Below the pieces are notes generated by a model that worked only from the letters and a program-made list of their open reading frames with translations, was not told the origin of the DNA and ran no database searches. Below, one piece after another: positions 43,097 to 43,457 of a stretch of 43,457 nt of DNA. The stretch spans positions 1 to 43,457 of the forward strand of contig NZ_JACDNS010000018.1 of NCBI RefSeq assembly GCF_017656495.1, in the 5' to 3' direction. Both the position numbers and the translations under genes were made by a program. This stretch comes from Thermococcus sp. (lineage in GTDB: Archaea; Methanobacteriota_B; Thermococci; Thermococcales; Thermococcaceae). The stretch's first letter is position 1, and each line of letters starts with the position of its first letter.

Positions 43097-43457
43097 ATGG
43101 GGCAAAGTATGAGAGTATTCATATCATCTTCTCTAAAGAATAAGGAGCTTAACAAAAGGATAGCTGAGGTTCTTGAAGAGCACGGGTTTGAAGTTTATCT
43201 CCCTCAGAGAGACACTCCACAATCTAACGATATAGAGACTGTTTTCAGGGCAAACGTTGAGGGTATTAAAAAAGCAGATGTTGTAGTTGCCGTCCTAATC
43301 AATTATGGACGTGACCTTGGATTTGAAGTTGGTTTTGCTTATGGACTTGGGAAGCCAATAATTGGCCTGATAAATGATGAGAGTTATAAAGAGGACAAGA
43401 TGATTGCAGGGGCACTTACAGATACGGCAAAAGGTTTGGATGAATTATTTTATAAAA
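43097..43457 (+). CDS. nucleoside 2-deoxyribosyltransferase-like protein (truncated by window end)
   Basis: The frame is open for 120 codons to the end of the window. It reads MGQSMRVFISSSLKNKELNK, then EEHGFEVYLPQRDTPQSND, the strand ADVVVAVLINYGRD, then LGFEVGFAYGLGKPIIGLIN. The GFEVGFAYxxGKP segment, with the Glu used as nucleophile, is typical of nucleoside 2-deoxyribosyltransferases and related TIR-like folds. ATG 43097 follows GGGAGGT. It diverges from the broken MFS gene across about 50 bases. Confidence 0.8.
   Translation, partial: MGQSMRVFISSSLKNKELNKRIAEVLEEHGFEVYLPQRDTPQSNDIETVFRANVEGIKKADVVVAVLINYGRDLGFEVGFAYGLGKPIIGLINDESYKEDKMIAGALTDTAKGLDELFYK

Overview
The window looks like chromosomal DNA of a hyperthermophilic euryarchaeon of the order Thermococcales (Thermococcus, Pyrococcus or Palaeococcus type). 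The grounds are a complete Thermococcales-style archaellum (arl/fla) operon, archaeal tRNA and C/D-box sRNA genes, archaeal lipid and tRNA-modification enzymes, TTTATAAA-type TATA boxes, strong GGTGA/GGAGG ribosome sites and an AT-rich base composition. The species cannot be named from the sequence. No CRISPR array, insertion sequence, rRNA or replication origin was seen.

Layout. 0-3 kb: a truncated tRNA-Arg(UCU), asparaginyl-tRNA synthetase and a diverged MTA/SAH-deaminase-like amidohydrolase. 3-13.5 kb: a small winged-helix regulator and a methyltransferase (the probable fam gene), then the archaellum operon arlB-C-D-F-G-H-I-J behind a promoter with an 18-bp perfect palindrome. A 646-residue membrane-anchored, S-layer-like protein is translationally coupled to arlJ. 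13.5-18.3 kb: a PUA/PAPS-reductase-like/ferredoxin fusion, a membrane-bound winged-helix protein, a zinc-ribbon protein, protein-L-isoaspartate methyltransferase and a HAD-IB phosphatase. 18.3-20 kb (minus strand): a prepilin peptidase with two tiny type IV prepilins. A C/D-box guide sRNA and a GC-rich hairpin lie just beyond it. 20-28.3 kb: two ASCH proteins, two Lrp-type ligand-binding domains without a DNA-binding domain, a HAD hydrolase, a second C/D-box sRNA, and a minus-strand operon (SPOUT-like protein, lipoprotein with a degenerate transglutaminase fold, Trm56, archaetidylinositol-phosphate synthase). Then come a divergent SAM hydrolase/NMN adenylyltransferase pair and an MFS transporter.

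28.3-43.5 kb has an accessory character. It holds several GNAT acetyltransferases, MFS transporters, a CAAX-type protease, a secreted C39-like peptidase, tandem methyltransferases, a beta-propeller, an iron-sulfur flavoprotein, a nucleoside phosphorylase, a DUF257 protein and a truncated nucleoside deoxyribosyltransferase. Five loci here are broken: one by an in-frame stop and four by frameshifts. At three of the four frameshifted loci the break lies at a homopolymer. They may be real decay or assembly errors.

How the genes fit together. The motility and surface theme is strongest: archaellin, motor, stator and platform proteins at 4.4-11.5 kb, plus prepilins and their peptidase 7 kb away. 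RNA modification is the second theme: two dual-guide 2'-O-methylation sRNAs, Trm56, the PUA fusion, and possibly an H/ACA-like hairpin. Start codons were re-chosen where a ribosome site sits better in front of an internal ATG/GTG/TTG than in front of the longest reading frame.
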